From the NCBI RefSeq assembly GCF_003201605.1, contig NZ_QJJR01000001.1, forward strand, positions 62,001-126,000: DNA of 64,000 nt, in the 5' to 3' direction. The DNA is from Streptohalobacillus salinus. Its GTDB lineage: Bacteria > Bacillota > Bacilli > Bacillales > Amphibacillaceae. Position numbers and translations under genes: made by a program. A model generated the notes under the pieces. That model was not told the origin of the DNA and searched no databases. It was given only the letters and a program-made list of their open reading frames with translations. This document shows positions 55,309-64,000 of this stretch, piece by piece (position 1 is the stretch's first letter; every line of letters begins with the position of its first letter).

Positions 55309-55338
55309 GGTCTTAGCCAATAGGCTAAGACCTTTTTT
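55309..55338 (+). terminator. hag terminator
   Basis: GGTCTTAGCC pairs with GGCTAAGACC around a four-base loop, then TTTTTT. Confidence 0.95.
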
Positions 55339-55439
55339 CTATAAAGAACTAAAAAATTAAACATAGGTTTTGCTGTAGTAAATACATATTATAATAGCTA
55401 TAATTAAAATAATATAAAATTTATGGAGGAAGTGAATCA

Positions 55440-56039
55440 ATGATTATTATTCATAAAGACAAAGTGGAACAAACTGCAAATGATGAAGCTTTAGAGATGT
55501 TATCAAGAATGATAGCTGAAATAACTTCAACGGATAACCTGATATTTAGCCATTTAGTTATTGATGATATTGAAATCTATAACGGTATAGAAGAATTCAT
55601 TAGCGAAAATCAAACCGTAATCAATCAAATTGAAATTGTTACCCTATTACCTGAAGAGATATCTAAAGATATTTTAATTTCGATTAGATCATATTTGGAA
55701 AGAGCAATTCCGGCCATAGAAAATGTTATAACTTCGAACTACGGTGAACTAACAGCGGATTTTTTTCAGCAGGTTACGGATATGAGTGAAGGAATCGATT
55801 TCATTAATACGTTTGTGGAGAACTTAAAAACTATCAATCCGCTTATTTCTGATTTATTGAAAGAGGATTTAGCTAAATTAATTGTATCATTTAAAGAATT
55901 GGTTCTTGCACTTGAACAAGAGGATGGTATTTTAAGTTATGATATTTTAAACTATGAGATTAAGTCTGAGTTCGAGAAATTACAAGAATCGGTAAAGTTA
56001 ATATTAAAAAAACAAGAAGGTGATGATTATGCACATTGA
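55440..56039 (+). CDS. Uncharacterised helical protein paired with Maf glycosyltransferase
   Basis: 199 residues, acidic and mostly helical, with no signal peptide, membrane helix or recognised motif. The ATG follows TGGAGGAAG. The last ten bases overlap the start of the Maf gene, so the two are coupled. It may be a partner or chaperone for flagellin modification. The DNA is more AT-rich than the flagellar genes around it. Confidence 0.75.
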   Translation: MIIIHKDKVEQTANDEALEMLSRMIAEITSTDNLIFSHLVIDDIEIYNGIEEFISENQTVINQIEIVTLLPEEISKDILISIRSYLERAIPAIENVITSNYGELTADFFQQVTDMSEGIDFINTFVENLKTINPLISDLLKEDLAKLIVSFKELVLALEQEDGILSYDILNYEIKSEFEKLQESVKLILKKQEGDDYAH

Positions 56040-57864
56040 TAATATTAATTATCTTAGAGAGAACTTTCCTAGAGTTAGAAAGTATATGCTCTCATTACCT
56101 GAAATTGAAAGGATTAACGTTGAGGAACTAAAAGCTAAAAATGATTCAATGACAGCTAAGATTCAGGTAGGAGAGAAAAAGGTTTTCCTTCACAGCAGTT
56201 ATTCTCCAGAAAAAGAAGCTGAACAATTAATTCATAAAGAAACACAAGCGAATATCGATGAAGATTCGCACGTGATATTTTTTGGTATGGGTTATGGGTA
56301 TGCGATAAAAGCGTTTATTTCAAAATATCCCAGTAAAGAGTATTCAGTTATTGAACCGAACATTGAAGTGTTTGAAAAAGTTAGTGAAAAAATTAGCTTT
56401 AGTAGTTTATTTAACACTAAATTGAAATACTTATTTGTTGCAGAAGAGTTTTCTTATGAAGAGATGATATCAAAAATAGCTCAGTCAATCGGTAAGCAGG
56501 TTAAAATTATTGCATTACCGACATATGCCAATTTATATAAAGCAGAAATAAGTCAATTGTATGACTTAACTAAAAATTTAATAAGAAATAAACGAGTAAC
56601 TTTTGCTACAAATTATAAATTTCAATTGAATTGGATGGAAAATAGTATCAAGAATCATCGTTATGTTTTAGATACACCTAATATTGTAAGTCATGTAGAT
56701 TTTGAGCAGTTTAGAAATAAACCCGTTGTTATCATATCAGCCGGTCCCTCTTTATCTCAGGATATTGAACATATCCGTTATATCAAAGACAATAAACTGG
56801 CTTATCTATTTTCAGTTGGGTCCGCAATCAATGCGTTAGTATCTGCAGATATTTTGCCAGATGCGGTGTTTAGCTACGATCCAGGTGTTAAAAACCATCA
56901 AGTATTTGAGAAATTAATTGCTAAAGGTTTAGATTCTATTCCATTGGTATTCGGATCTAGTGTAGGGTATCGCTTACTTGATCTGTATAAAGGTCCAAAA
57001 ATGCATTTTATTACTTCCCAAGATCAGGTAACGAGATATCTATTGGGAGATGAAATTCTCAAAAAAGAATTAATTCTGGATTCACCATCAATTGCTGTAA
57101 TGACTTTTCAAATTGTAAACAAACTTGAAATGGGTCCAATTATTTTTGCTGGTCAAAACTTGGGGTACTTATATAATCGGCGCTATGCAGAAGGAATTGA
57201 TTATAATTTTATTGATTCAAACGTACAAGAAAAGGAAATGAACAATTCATTAAATGTTGAAGATGTGTACGGCAATGTCATACAAACAAATCTTGGTTTT
57301 AACAATATGCGAGAAAGTTTAGAGCGTTTTGCGAGTATGTATAATAGACAATATATAAACACGACAAAAGGTGGCGCCAAGATTAAAGGAATAGAGTTCA
57401 AGACGATTGAAGATGTAATTGAAGATGACCTGAAAAAGGGAATTAATAAAGATAACTGGTGGGAGGGAAATAATAAATATGGTGTGTTAAATTATCATAA
57501 TAAACTAAATAAATTACATGACGCGATAGATGATTTTAAAATTGAATTGAACAATATAATAAATTTGAATGTTAAGATATCGAATACTGATGATAACAGC
57601 GCTCTTGAATGCTATTTTAAAGAGATTGATGCAGTCAGAAGTAAATTGGAAAAGAACGCATTTTATTCTTTCTTTATAGTGAAAACTATAAAGGTACAGC
57701 ACGAACTAATGATTGAAAAGTTATTAAAATTATCAAAAGAACCCAATATATTGATCAGAAGTAACTTGGTAAATAATATGTATAATAACTATTTACCGTA
57801 CGTTGTAAAAGCATCTAATATATTAGAAAGTCTATTTTTATCTGAAATAAAAGAGAATGACTAA
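56029..57864 (+). CDS. Motility-associated factor (Maf/DUF115) glycosyltransferase
   Basis: 611 residues. The core has I-I-S-A-G-P-S-L-S near 230 and S-V-G-S-A-I-N-A-L followed by D-A-V-F-S-Y-D-P-G, typical of the DUF115/MAF_flag10 domain. G-Q-N-L-G-Y near 375 and N-T-T-K-G-G-A-K-I-K-G near 440 follow, then a helical C-terminus. Relatives transfer nonulosonic acids (pseudaminic or legionaminic acid) to flagellin. No sugar biosynthesis genes are in the window. AT-rich codon use suggests transfer. Confidence 0.88.
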   Translation: MHIDNINYLRENFPRVRKYMLSLPEIERINVEELKAKNDSMTAKIQVGEKKVFLHSSYSPEKEAEQLIHKETQANIDEDSHVIFFGMGYGYAIKAFISKYPSKEYSVIEPNIEVFEKVSEKISFSSLFNTKLKYLFVAEEFSYEEMISKIAQSIGKQVKIIALPTYANLYKAEISQLYDLTKNLIRNKRVTFATNYKFQLNWMENSIKNHRYVLDTPNIVSHVDFEQFRNKPVVIISAGPSLSQDIEHIRYIKDNKLAYLFSVGSAINALVSADILPDAVFSYDPGVKNHQVFEKLIAKGLDSIPLVFGSSVGYRLLDLYKGPKMHFITSQDQVTRYLLGDEILKKELILDSPSIAVMTFQIVNKLEMGPIIFAGQNLGYLYNRRYAEGIDYNFIDSNVQEKEMNNSLNVEDVYGNVIQTNLGFNNMRESLERFASMYNRQYINTTKGGAKIKGIEFKTIEDVIEDDLKKGINKDNWWEGNNKYGVLNYHNKLNKLHDAIDDFKIELNNIINLNVKISNTDDNSALECYFKEIDAVRSKLEKNAFYSFFIVKTIKVQHELMIEKLLKLSKEPNILIRSNLVNNMYNNYLPYVVKASNILESLFLSEIKEND

Positions 57865-58329
57865 TGCTTGCATTTTATGATATGCCCTGAATTGTAAGAT
57901 CAAATGCACAAACTTTTTTGAAAGATATTTCAATATGCTCAAAAAAGTTATACTTATAGTGTTTTGATTGATACTTATCCCTGATATTTATGCTATATTA
58001 GCTACTGGCTTGTAGCTTGTTCTTAACTTAAGTATATCTTTGTAGTGATATATTTATTGGGTTTAGTATACCAATGAATGAAAATTCAGAAGAGCTTAAC
58101 CACGCATGGTACACTATAAGAACGGAGGGTATCGTCACAAGGTAGGACTTTTCCTATTCTATCCACGAAAGTAATGCTTACCAAGACTGCAAACCTCTCC
58201 TAGGGTGATGGGATTACAATACCTGTGTGATTTACGGTGGTTACTGGTTGTATAGCTTTTAGCGAGAATCAGAATCCATGGTACGTCTTGGCTTCTTCCT
58301 TAATGCGTTTATGCATAGTTCTGATCGTT
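57865..58329. other. AT-rich non-coding region after the Maf gene
   Basis: No intact gene. The right part may be the decayed C-terminal coding end of the IS30 remnant on the minus strand. No clear terminal inverted repeat was found. A 65-codon plus-strand frame at 58237 is antisense to the remnant and not called. Confidence 0.5.
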
Positions 58330-58930
58330 TGTAAGTCAAATCTCGAAGTGACAATCTTTCTGTATGAACTGACCAAACATACCGTTATGACGATCATTCG
58401 AGCCTTTTCCCCGAGAAGCGTAAGCATAAGCTAATTCACGCCAATATGTTTAAAGGTGTCTTCCATATTATTCAGTGGTGCAAACGCTGATATTTTATCT
58501 ATCGTGATGACTTTGAAACTCTGAAGAGCAATAAGCTTCATAATCAAAATATTGTATCTTAGAAGTATTCATATGATCTGTTTCGCAGCTTCTTCGTGAC
58601 ATAGTGTCGTGGTTTTTTAAAAAGAAACGTCAGAATAACAGTTTCGTCCTTAGTCTTTTTGCCGATGACGAAGGCTTATTTTCAGGTGAAGAAATATTTC
58701 TAACGTCAAGAACACCTTAATCAATAAGATTGTATATTATCTTCATACATGGTACGCATGAGTAACGGTATCAACGCTATGAACACTCACCTCGCTTTTT
58801 GTTGGTTTAAAAGATTCCGACAGTATGTTGAATTAATACTGATCGTATTTTCAATCTCTTTAGCACGATCGCGTTCAAGATTCTCTCTATACACACATGC
58901 ACCCACGTCAGCAAAGTAGCTATCATAAAG
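58330..58930 (-). pseudogene. Decayed IS30-family transposase
   Basis: Minus-strand frames give broken pieces in IS30 order. Reading from high to low coordinates they are a G-V-L-D-V-R-N-I piece, V-I-G-K-K-T-K-D-E-T-V-I-L-T-F, V-I-T-I-D then F-A-P-L-N-N-M-E-D-T-F-K-H-I-G-V-N, and A-Y-A-S-R-G-K-G-S-N-D-R-H-N-G-M-F. These correspond to the D-x-V-I-G-K, D-N-G-x-E-F and E-R-G-S-N-E-R-H-N-G parts of the catalytic domain. Several frameshifts and stops separate them. The DNG-type motif is changed to D-K-I. The element is clearly dead. Outer limits are approximate. Confidence 0.78.
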
Positions 58931-59290
58931 TTGTATTTACTTTCTTACCAGTGTTAACTGTTCACTCGCCTTGTGTACGAAATCAGGTGAATTGGCCGAT
59001 ATGCTAATCACTAATATTTCAGGCACTTCTTTTTGTGTGTATTGATCAGATCTGAACATTTTTTTGAAGTTGGCTTTTGTTATTGTCTGATGATTGTTTG
59101 AGTGTGCGCCCTAATATGGTAAATTGATGTTGAGTCGTCTAGAGCGCTCCTAACTTATTAATTTAGTCACTCATAAGTATGGCGCATCTACATGGATTTT
59201 AATATTGATTAAAAAGCATATATACGTTTGACTTTATATTTCAAGTTACATAGTGAACCCTATCATCAATTAATATATTATTTTTGTTTT
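58931..59290. other. Non-coding stretch before the chemoreceptor gene
   Basis: May include the decayed N-terminal part of the IS30 transposase; the translation is too degraded to be sure. Nothing else is recognised. Confidence 0.4.
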
Positions 59291-59293
59291 AAT

Positions 59294-59320
59294 TAAAGGT
59301 TGGACAACTACGACCGATAT
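59294..59320 (+). promoter_or_regulatory. Sigma-D promoter of the chemoreceptor gene
   Basis: TAAA, 15 bases, then ACCGATAT: one mismatch to the sigma-D consensus. Confidence 0.88.
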
Positions 59321-59409
59321 AAAGATAAGGAAGATGATAGAAACATCAGCACACCTTGTGTGTTGGTTTTTTCTTTGCGATTGAATCTTTAGAGTGGGGG
59401 AGATAGACA

Positions 59410-61101
59410 GTGAAAGGTAAAGGATTTAAAAGTTTGAAGACGAAAATATTACTCGGCTTTATTGTTGTGTTAGTGTTAACCGCAGGACTTAGTACGTATA
59501 TGATTTCGTTAATGTTACATACAAACGAAGAAACAAAACAGATGATTGAGGAAGAAGTACCGTTGTTAATCGTTAATGAAAAGCTTGCGATTAATATGCA
59601 CGAACGGACGAACCTTTTAAATAGTTTTGTCTTTTTTGAAAGTGAAGGATACCGGGAAGCTTTTGAGGCAGGTCTTGAGGAGTCGATTGCCTTAGAGGAA
59701 CAAGCACTCGCTTTAAGTGATTCTGAACAACTCGATGCGCTCTTGAGTTTGAAGGTAGACTGGGGAACGCGAACCAATCAAGTGTTTGAAATGTATGATA
59801 ACGGGGATGTTGATCAGGCCCGTCGTTATTTAGAAAATCAAGTCGCACCAGTCTCAGTGACGTTAGTAGAAGGTTTCTCTGAACTATCTGCAAATCGAGA
59901 AGCGCGAATTGAAGAGCTTGGGGATACCGTCCTTTCAACCGGAGAAGTGATGACCTACTCATCAATCGTCATTACTTTAGTCATTGTTGTGATTGGCTTA
60001 GTGATTGCCTTTATTATGAGTGGCATGATCACAAAACCTATTCAACGGGTAACCGAACGGATGCGCTTAATTAGTGAAGGCAAGCTTGATCATGAATTAT
60101 TTGAAACGAGACTTCGTGACGAGGCTGGTCAATTGATGATCGCAACCAATGAGATGAACCAACAAATGCACTTACTCATTCGTGAGTTAAATGAGGTATC
60201 AGATACGGTTGAACGCCACAGCGATGGCTTAACCCAATCAGCGATTGAAGTCAGTAATGGCGCTGATCAAATCTCTATTACGATGGGTGAATTAGCAGAT
60301 GGTTCGGAATCACAAGCAACGCATGCGTCTGATTTATCAGAAGGCATGCAGAACTTAAACAATGATATGATCAATGCCTTAGAAAAAGGCCATGAAGCAA
60401 ATCAAGAAACACAGGCGGTCATTACCTTAACGAGCGATGGTCAAAAATTAATGAAACAGTCGGTTCAAATGATGCGTGACATTGATAAGATTATTAAAAC
60501 GTCGGTTGACCGGGTTGAAACGCTTGACCAAAATGCACAAAACATCTCACGGATGGTGTCCGTGATTCAAGACATCGCTGATCAAACCAACTTACTTGCC
60601 TTAAACGCATCAATTGAAGCTGCCCGTGCCGGTGAACATGGTCGTGGCTTTAGCGTGGTCGCTGAAGAAGTGCGGAAACTGGCAGAACAAGTATCGGATT
60701 CGGTAAATGAAATCACCGGAACAGTAGACACGATTCAGTCAAGTTCTAAAGAAGTGACAGAAGAACTGAATAACGGCTATGGTCGGATTAAAGAGGGGAC
60801 AACCCAAATCGAATCAACCGATATGACCTTCGGTCAAATCAATCAGGCAGTCAACAAAGCTGCGGCAGGCATTGAAGCCATTGCTGATACGTTGGCCGGT
60901 GTTTCAAGCCGCTCAGCGCAACTGCTTTCAAATGTAGAAGAAGTCGCGTCTATTTCTGAGGAATCAGCAGCAGGGGTTGAACAAACATCAGCGTCAGTTG
61001 AAGAAATGAACGGCTCAATGGTTACCATTGCGGACGGGGCGAAAGATCTATCAGGCATGGTGAAAAACTTGAAAGACATCATTAATCGTTTTGAAGTATA
61101 A
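59410..61101 (+). CDS. Methyl-accepting chemotaxis protein
   Basis: 563 residues from a GTG after GGGGGAG. Membrane helix one (about 11-32), a four-helix-bundle type ligand domain to about 180, helix two (about 183-205) and HAMP are followed by the signalling domain. The hairpin tip reads [20 protein letters not shown]. It relays an outside signal to CheA. A sigma-D promoter supports a motility role. The ligand is unknown. Confidence 0.95.
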   Translation: MKGKGFKSLKTKILLGFIVVLVLTAGLSTYMISLMLHTNEETKQMIEEEVPLLIVNEKLAINMHERTNLLNSFVFFESEGYREAFEAGLEESIALEEQALALSDSEQLDALLSLKVDWGTRTNQVFEMYDNGDVDQARRYLENQVAPVSVTLVEGFSELSANREARIEELGDTVLSTGEVMTYSSIVITLVIVVIGLVIAFIMSGMITKPIQRVTERMRLISEGKLDHELFETRLRDEAGQLMIATNEMNQQMHLLIRELNEVSDTVERHSDGLTQSAIEVSNGADQISITMGELADGSESQATHASDLSEGMQNLNNDMINALEKGHEANQETQAVITLTSDGQKLMKQSVQMMRDIDKIIKTSVDRVETLDQNAQNISRMVSVIQDIADQTNLLALNASIEAARAGEHGRGFSVVAEEVRKLAEQVSDSVNEITGTVDTIQSSSKEVTEELNNGYGRIKEGTTQIESTDMTFGQINQAVNKAAAGIEAIADTLAGVSSRSAQLLSNVEEVASISEESAAGVEQTSASVEEMNGSMVTIADGAKDLSGMVKNLKDIINRFEV

Positions 61102-61116
61102 CAAGATTGATCAACG

Positions 61117-61146
61117 AAGATAGGCCCTAGCGCCTATCTTCTTTTT
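61117..61146 (+). terminator. Terminator of the chemoreceptor gene
   Basis: AAGATAGGC pairs with GCCTATCTT, then CTTTTT. Confidence 0.88.
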
Positions 61147-61147
61147 A

Positions 61148-61175
61148 TACATATTCATGCGAAAGATGCCGATAT
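61148..61175 (+). promoter_or_regulatory. Sigma-D promoter of the second flagellin
   Basis: GCCGATAT is exact; the best -35 is TACA, 16 bases upstream. Confidence 0.78.
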
Positions 61176-61269
61176 AAAGTGTAGTAGCATGTTTAAAACG
61201 CATTTAAAGCATACGGTTTAATAAAAACTAATAGACAATACACGTGATGTTAAGAAGGGAGGTTTCGTG

Positions 61270-62082
61270 ATGCGAATTAATACGAATACGATGGCTTTAT
61301 TTGCCTTTCGGCAAATTGGGATTCACCAGAACAAGATGATGACTGCCATGACACGGATTGCTTCAGGTAAACGAATCAACGCTGCCAAAGATGATCCAGC
61401 TGGATTAGCCATTAGTGAGAAAATGCGTGCACAAATTCGTGGGCTTCAACAAGCATCACGAAACGCCCAGGATGGTATCTCTCTGATTCAAACAGCTGAG
61501 GGCGGTTTAGATGAGTCACATGCAATCTTACAGCGGATGCGCGAATTAACCGTCCAAGCTGCGAATGATACCTATACAACCAGTGACCGTGAACGAATAA
61601 GTGAGGAGCTAACAGCACTTCAAGGGGCACTGGATGATATTGGTCATCAGACAGCATTTAATACCATGGGTTTACTCGATGGCAGTTTTACTAATAAAAA
61701 GCTTCAAGTTGGGGCTAATCAAAACCAATCCATTGTTTTATCGATTAATGAAATGACCGCCTCAAGTTTGGGTCTGGTGGATGTTGACGTCTCGACACAT
61801 GAGCAGGCGAACACGTTGTTGGAAACAATGGACGAAGCGTTAATGCGCGTTTCACGGGAACGGTCGCGTCTCGGTGCGACGGAAAATCGACTCGGTCACA
61901 CGATCAGTAATTTAGACAACCAAGCCTATCATTTAACGCACGCAGAATCACGGATTCGTGATGCCGATATCGCAAAAGAAATCATGGCAATGGCTAAACA
62001 TAACATTTTAGGTCAAGCTGCGCAGCTGATGCTTGCCCAAGCGATGCAACAACCCCAAGCAATCTTACGCCTGCTTCAATAA
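61270..62082 (+). CDS. Second, short flagellin
   Basis: 270 residues from the ATG eight bases after GGGAGG. It has both conserved ends (R-I-A-S-G-K-R-I-N-A-A-K-D-D-P-A-G, I-L-G-Q-A-A-Q-L-M-L-A-Q-A) but only a short join between them, so the outer domains are absent. The leader lacks the CsrA hairpin seen before hag. It could be a minor filament subunit, or used under other conditions. Confidence 0.93.
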   Translation: MRINTNTMALFAFRQIGIHQNKMMTAMTRIASGKRINAAKDDPAGLAISEKMRAQIRGLQQASRNAQDGISLIQTAEGGLDESHAILQRMRELTVQAANDTYTTSDRERISEELTALQGALDDIGHQTAFNTMGLLDGSFTNKKLQVGANQNQSIVLSINEMTASSLGLVDVDVSTHEQANTLLETMDEALMRVSRERSRLGATENRLGHTISNLDNQAYHLTHAESRIRDADIAKEIMAMAKHNILGQAAQLMLAQAMQQPQAILRLLQ

Positions 62083-62249
62083 AAGAAGCAGTAACCATTG
62101 TTTAGGCTACTGCTGGTTGGAAGGGGTTGATAAATGAGCCGTTTGAAGTGTCAATTGCTGTTCCAACCACAATCAACTGCGGACGTTCTGTTGCGCAAAG
62201 CTTTCATTGCTTGGCTACCTGAGTCTCAAAAGGCGTCTTTTGTCTCGCT
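62083..62249. other. Short region after the second flagellin
   Basis: AGCAGTA/TACTGCT at 62086-62114 forms a hairpin without a T run. Nothing else is seen. Confidence 0.4.
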
Positions 62250-63173
62250 TTAACCTTCATCTGCGCCAGTGTTTGTATTAAATAGCTGTGCTTTTTCAAC
62301 AAAACAAAAGCTTAGATGGTGGGGTAAGACGCTAATCGTGGCTGGGGTGGACCCGTAATCCTCACCATCACAATCAATCGCTTGTTTCGGTGTGGTTTCA
62401 ATTGTGATTTTTTTGGCGGTCCGTTTATAGACCCCCTCAAGGGTTTCCGTGTTCCCACTGACTTTTGATTGAACCAGTTCCGTAAAGGATTTAAACGATG
62501 CTTCTTTAATGACTAAAACGTCAAAGACCCCGTCAGCATAGTCGGGGGCATTAAAGAAAGCTTGGACACCGCCAGTGTAGCCACTATTGGCAACCATCAC
62601 CATCACCGCTTCGTCTTTAATTGTTTCACCATCTAACTGAAGGGTCACTTCAAATACGCTAGGGTTCTGGACGGCTTTTAAGCTATTTAAATAATAACTA
62701 AAGCGACCGAAGGTGTCTTTGTCATTGCTTGTTTCGAGTTGTGCTTTGGTTTCAGATATTAAGCCAACGCCAAAGAAGTTAAGGAAAAAGGCATCATTGC
62801 ATTTACCGACATCGACGTTGGTAAAGTTGGCTGCTTTTATTTGTTCAATCGCTTTCAGTGGTTTTAGTGGCATATTCAGCGCCCGGGCAAAGTCATTAGC
62901 GGTGCCGAGCGGTAAAATCGCTAGCTTGGGTCGCGATTCGAGTGGACTGATTAAATTGATAAGGTAATTAACGGTGCCGTCACCACCGGCAATGATGCAG
63001 TAATCGCTAGCTTTTACTTCATTGACAATGGCTTCATCATCGTGATGCGTAAGGTCAAAGCTTGAAACGTGCTTAAATGTTTCGTTTAATTGATCAACGA
63101 GCTTAGTCTTTATGTTTTTAATCGCGCCATCCCCAGCTTTAGGGTTATATAACAAAACAACTGTATCAATCAT
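62250..63173 (-). CDS. Diacylglycerol/lipid kinase family protein (YegS/BmrU type)
   Basis: 307 residues from the ATG after GAAGGA. The catalytic domain has Y-N-P-K-A-G-D-G near 10, G-G-D-G-T-V-N near 65 and L-P-L-G-T-A-N-D-F-A-R near 95. A C-terminal beta domain carries D-G-E-D-Y. It probably phosphorylates diacylglycerol or a related lipid. An upstream in-frame ATG lacks a site. Confidence 0.9.
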   Translation of the reverse strand: MIDTVVLLYNPKAGDGAIKNIKTKLVDQLNETFKHVSSFDLTHHDDEAIVNEVKASDYCIIAGGDGTVNYLINLISPLESRPKLAILPLGTANDFARALNMPLKPLKAIEQIKAANFTNVDVGKCNDAFFLNFFGVGLISETKAQLETSNDKDTFGRFSYYLNSLKAVQNPSVFEVTLQLDGETIKDEAVMVMVANSGYTGGVQAFFNAPDYADGVFDVLVIKEASFKSFTELVQSKVSGNTETLEGVYKRTAKKITIETTPKQAIDCDGEDYGSTPATISVLPHHLSFCFVEKAQLFNTNTGADEG

Positions 63174-63352
63174 TGTTTTTCCTTCTTTCGTAAAGTAGTC
63201 TATCATATTATTTCCCATTTGATGGATAAATAAACCTAAGATCAAGTAACTTTGACTAGTCGTCTACCTGATTGTTTGTTATAATCGGTGGAGATACAGT
63301 TACACAGACTAACAACCGTTCACCAGCAATAGAAGAGGTAAAGGAGTGGATT

Positions 63353-63538
63353 GTGATCGATATCGCAAAAATGTCAACCTTGATGTCCCAACAAGCTGTA
63401 AAAAACCAAATGTCACTGCAGCTCATGTCACAAACGATGGACATGGCTCAACAGAACACAGAACAATTGAGTGACATGCTTTCAGATATCCCAATGAGTC
63501 ATCCAGACTTAGGTAATACGGTCGATTTAAAAGCATAA
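63353..63538 (+). CDS. YjfB-like putative motility protein
   Basis: 61 residues from a GTG seven bases after AAAGGAG. M/V-I-D-I-A-K-M-S-T then Q-x-x-V-K-N-Q-M-S-L-Q-L-M-S-Q-T-M-D matches the YjfB pattern. These are small helical proteins often in the sigma-D regulon. A TATAAT lies upstream at 63280-63285; no sigma-D promoter is obvious. Confidence 0.75.
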   Translation: MIDIAKMSTLMSQQAVKNQMSLQLMSQTMDMAQQNTEQLSDMLSDIPMSHPDLGNTVDLKA

Positions 63539-63597
63539 CGGTTAACGAAAGCAAAAAGTTCAATTGTAAAGCTTTGATTAATTCGCTATCTTTTATC

Positions 63598-63627
63598 TTG
63601 ACGAAGTATAGCTTTACTGTGTAAGAT
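63598..63627 (+). promoter_or_regulatory. Promoter of the riboswitch-controlled ATPase
   Basis: TTGACG and TAAGAT are separated by 18 bases, ending about ten bases before the aptamer. Confidence 0.6.
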
Positions 63628-63636
63628 AAGAATAAC

Positions 63637-63731
63637 TAAAGGGGAGTAGCTCTCGCGATAGTGTCGTCATTACGAGGATTTTAAATCTCCGGCACTACCG
63701 GTAACCAATTGGTTGCTAGCAAGACCTTTAC
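63637..63731 (+). promoter_or_regulatory. yybP-ykoY (Mn2+) riboswitch
   Basis: The family's conserved pieces are present in order: AAAGGGGAGTAGC, GTCGTCATTACGAGG, TCCGGC, and GCAAGACCTTTACC closing the P1 stem with AAAGG. This class binds manganese and turns on exporters. Confidence 0.93.
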
Positions 63732-63777
63732 CAATAATACGCCATCGGTATGGCTGTTGTTGGTAAGGGTCTTTTTC
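63722..63777 (+). terminator. Riboswitch-controlled terminator
   Basis: AGACCTTTACCAA pairs with TTGGTAAGGGTCT, then TTTTC. Its left arm shares bases with the aptamer P1 stem. Metal binding should therefore prevent termination. Confidence 0.9.
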
Positions 63778-63870
63778 TTATGGTTTACCGCTAAGAAAAC
63801 GGACAGATACTTACCACCAACACCTAGTGAGCGTTTCGGATGGTGCAACTAACGAAGGAGATGATCAGGT

Positions 63871-64000
63871 TTGGCCTATTATCAAGAAGAAAAAGAAACT
63901 GTTTTAAAAACACTTAACGCAACGGAACAGGGCTTAAGTGAACAAGAGGTCGTTAATCGTCATGAAACATACGGCTATAACGAGATTGAAGAAGGTAAGC
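63871..64000 (+). CDS. Cation-transporting P-type ATPase, N-terminal part
   Basis: 43 residues before the window ends. The N-terminus (E-Q-G-L-S-E-Q-E-V and Y-G-Y-N-E-I) is that of PacL/Ca2+-type P2A ATPases. The TTG start is forced by an in-frame TGA nine bases upstream; AAGGAG is ten bases before it. The Mn2+ riboswitch suggests a manganese exporter. The catalytic part is outside the window. Confidence 0.85.
   Translation, partial: MAYYQEEKETVLKTLNATEQGLSEQEVVNRHETYGYNEIEEGK

Noticed and set aside
58237-58434. 65-codon plus-strand frame
   Set aside because: It is antisense to the IS30 transposase remnant.

Overview
The window reads as chromosomal DNA of a motile, low-GC Gram-positive bacterium of the Bacillaceae type. 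The evidence is a degS-degU-degV-comFA-comFC-yvyF-flgM-flgN-flgK-flgL-yviE-fliW-csrA-hag run in the Bacillus subtilis order, AGGAGG-type ribosome sites, lipoprotein signal peptides, CcpA (cre) sites and sigma-D promoters. PEP carboxylase, GH42 beta-galactosidase and many CUT1 sugar importers suggest a saccharolytic, perhaps halo/alkaliphilic relative such as Halolactibacillus or Amphibacillus. That genus-level guess is not proven by the sequence.

Layout. 1-9975: a sugar-uptake-like cluster with two binding proteins and two permease pairs around two unusual membrane proteins, an NHL/TPR/YIP1 fusion and a membrane-anchored protein resembling DUF5696; no ATPase is encoded. 10012-11684: queT behind a preQ1 riboswitch, and prs. 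12025-17025: AraC regulator, GH42 beta-galactosidase, phosphoglucomutase. 17242-25664: EAL protein, fructose PTS, ppc, and glpK behind a cre-overlapped promoter and leader terminator. 26042-29433: GGDEF protein, aldo/keto reductase, small zinc protein, SurA-N-like lipoprotein. 29530-33223: class D-like sortase, PBP3-type transpeptidase and YgaE-like protein in one operon. 33395-34613: VanZ-like protein and yvyE.

34682-42267 is a YesMN-controlled sugar transporter island with two cre-like sites, lying between yvyE and degS, genes I recall as neighbours in B. subtilis. It includes about 900 bases without a credible gene that look like a large structured RNA. 42643-48415 holds degS, degU, degV, comFA and comFC (no comFB). 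48422-55292 is the late-flagellar/FliW-CsrA-flagellin block, with sigma-D promoters and a hag leader carrying two CsrA sites. 55440-57864 is an AT-rich pair including a Maf-type flagellin glycosyltransferase, followed by a decayed IS30 transposase. Then come a chemoreceptor, a second short flagellin, a lipid kinase and a YjfB-like protein. The window ends in a P-type ATPase behind a yybP-ykoY (Mn2+) riboswitch.

The strongest candidates for undescribed biology are the two-transporter/NHL-YIP1/DUF5696 cluster, the putative large RNA at about 40.8-41.6 kb, the structured segment ahead of comFA, and the flagellin-modification pair. All function calls rest on reading motifs and gene order; no database search was run.
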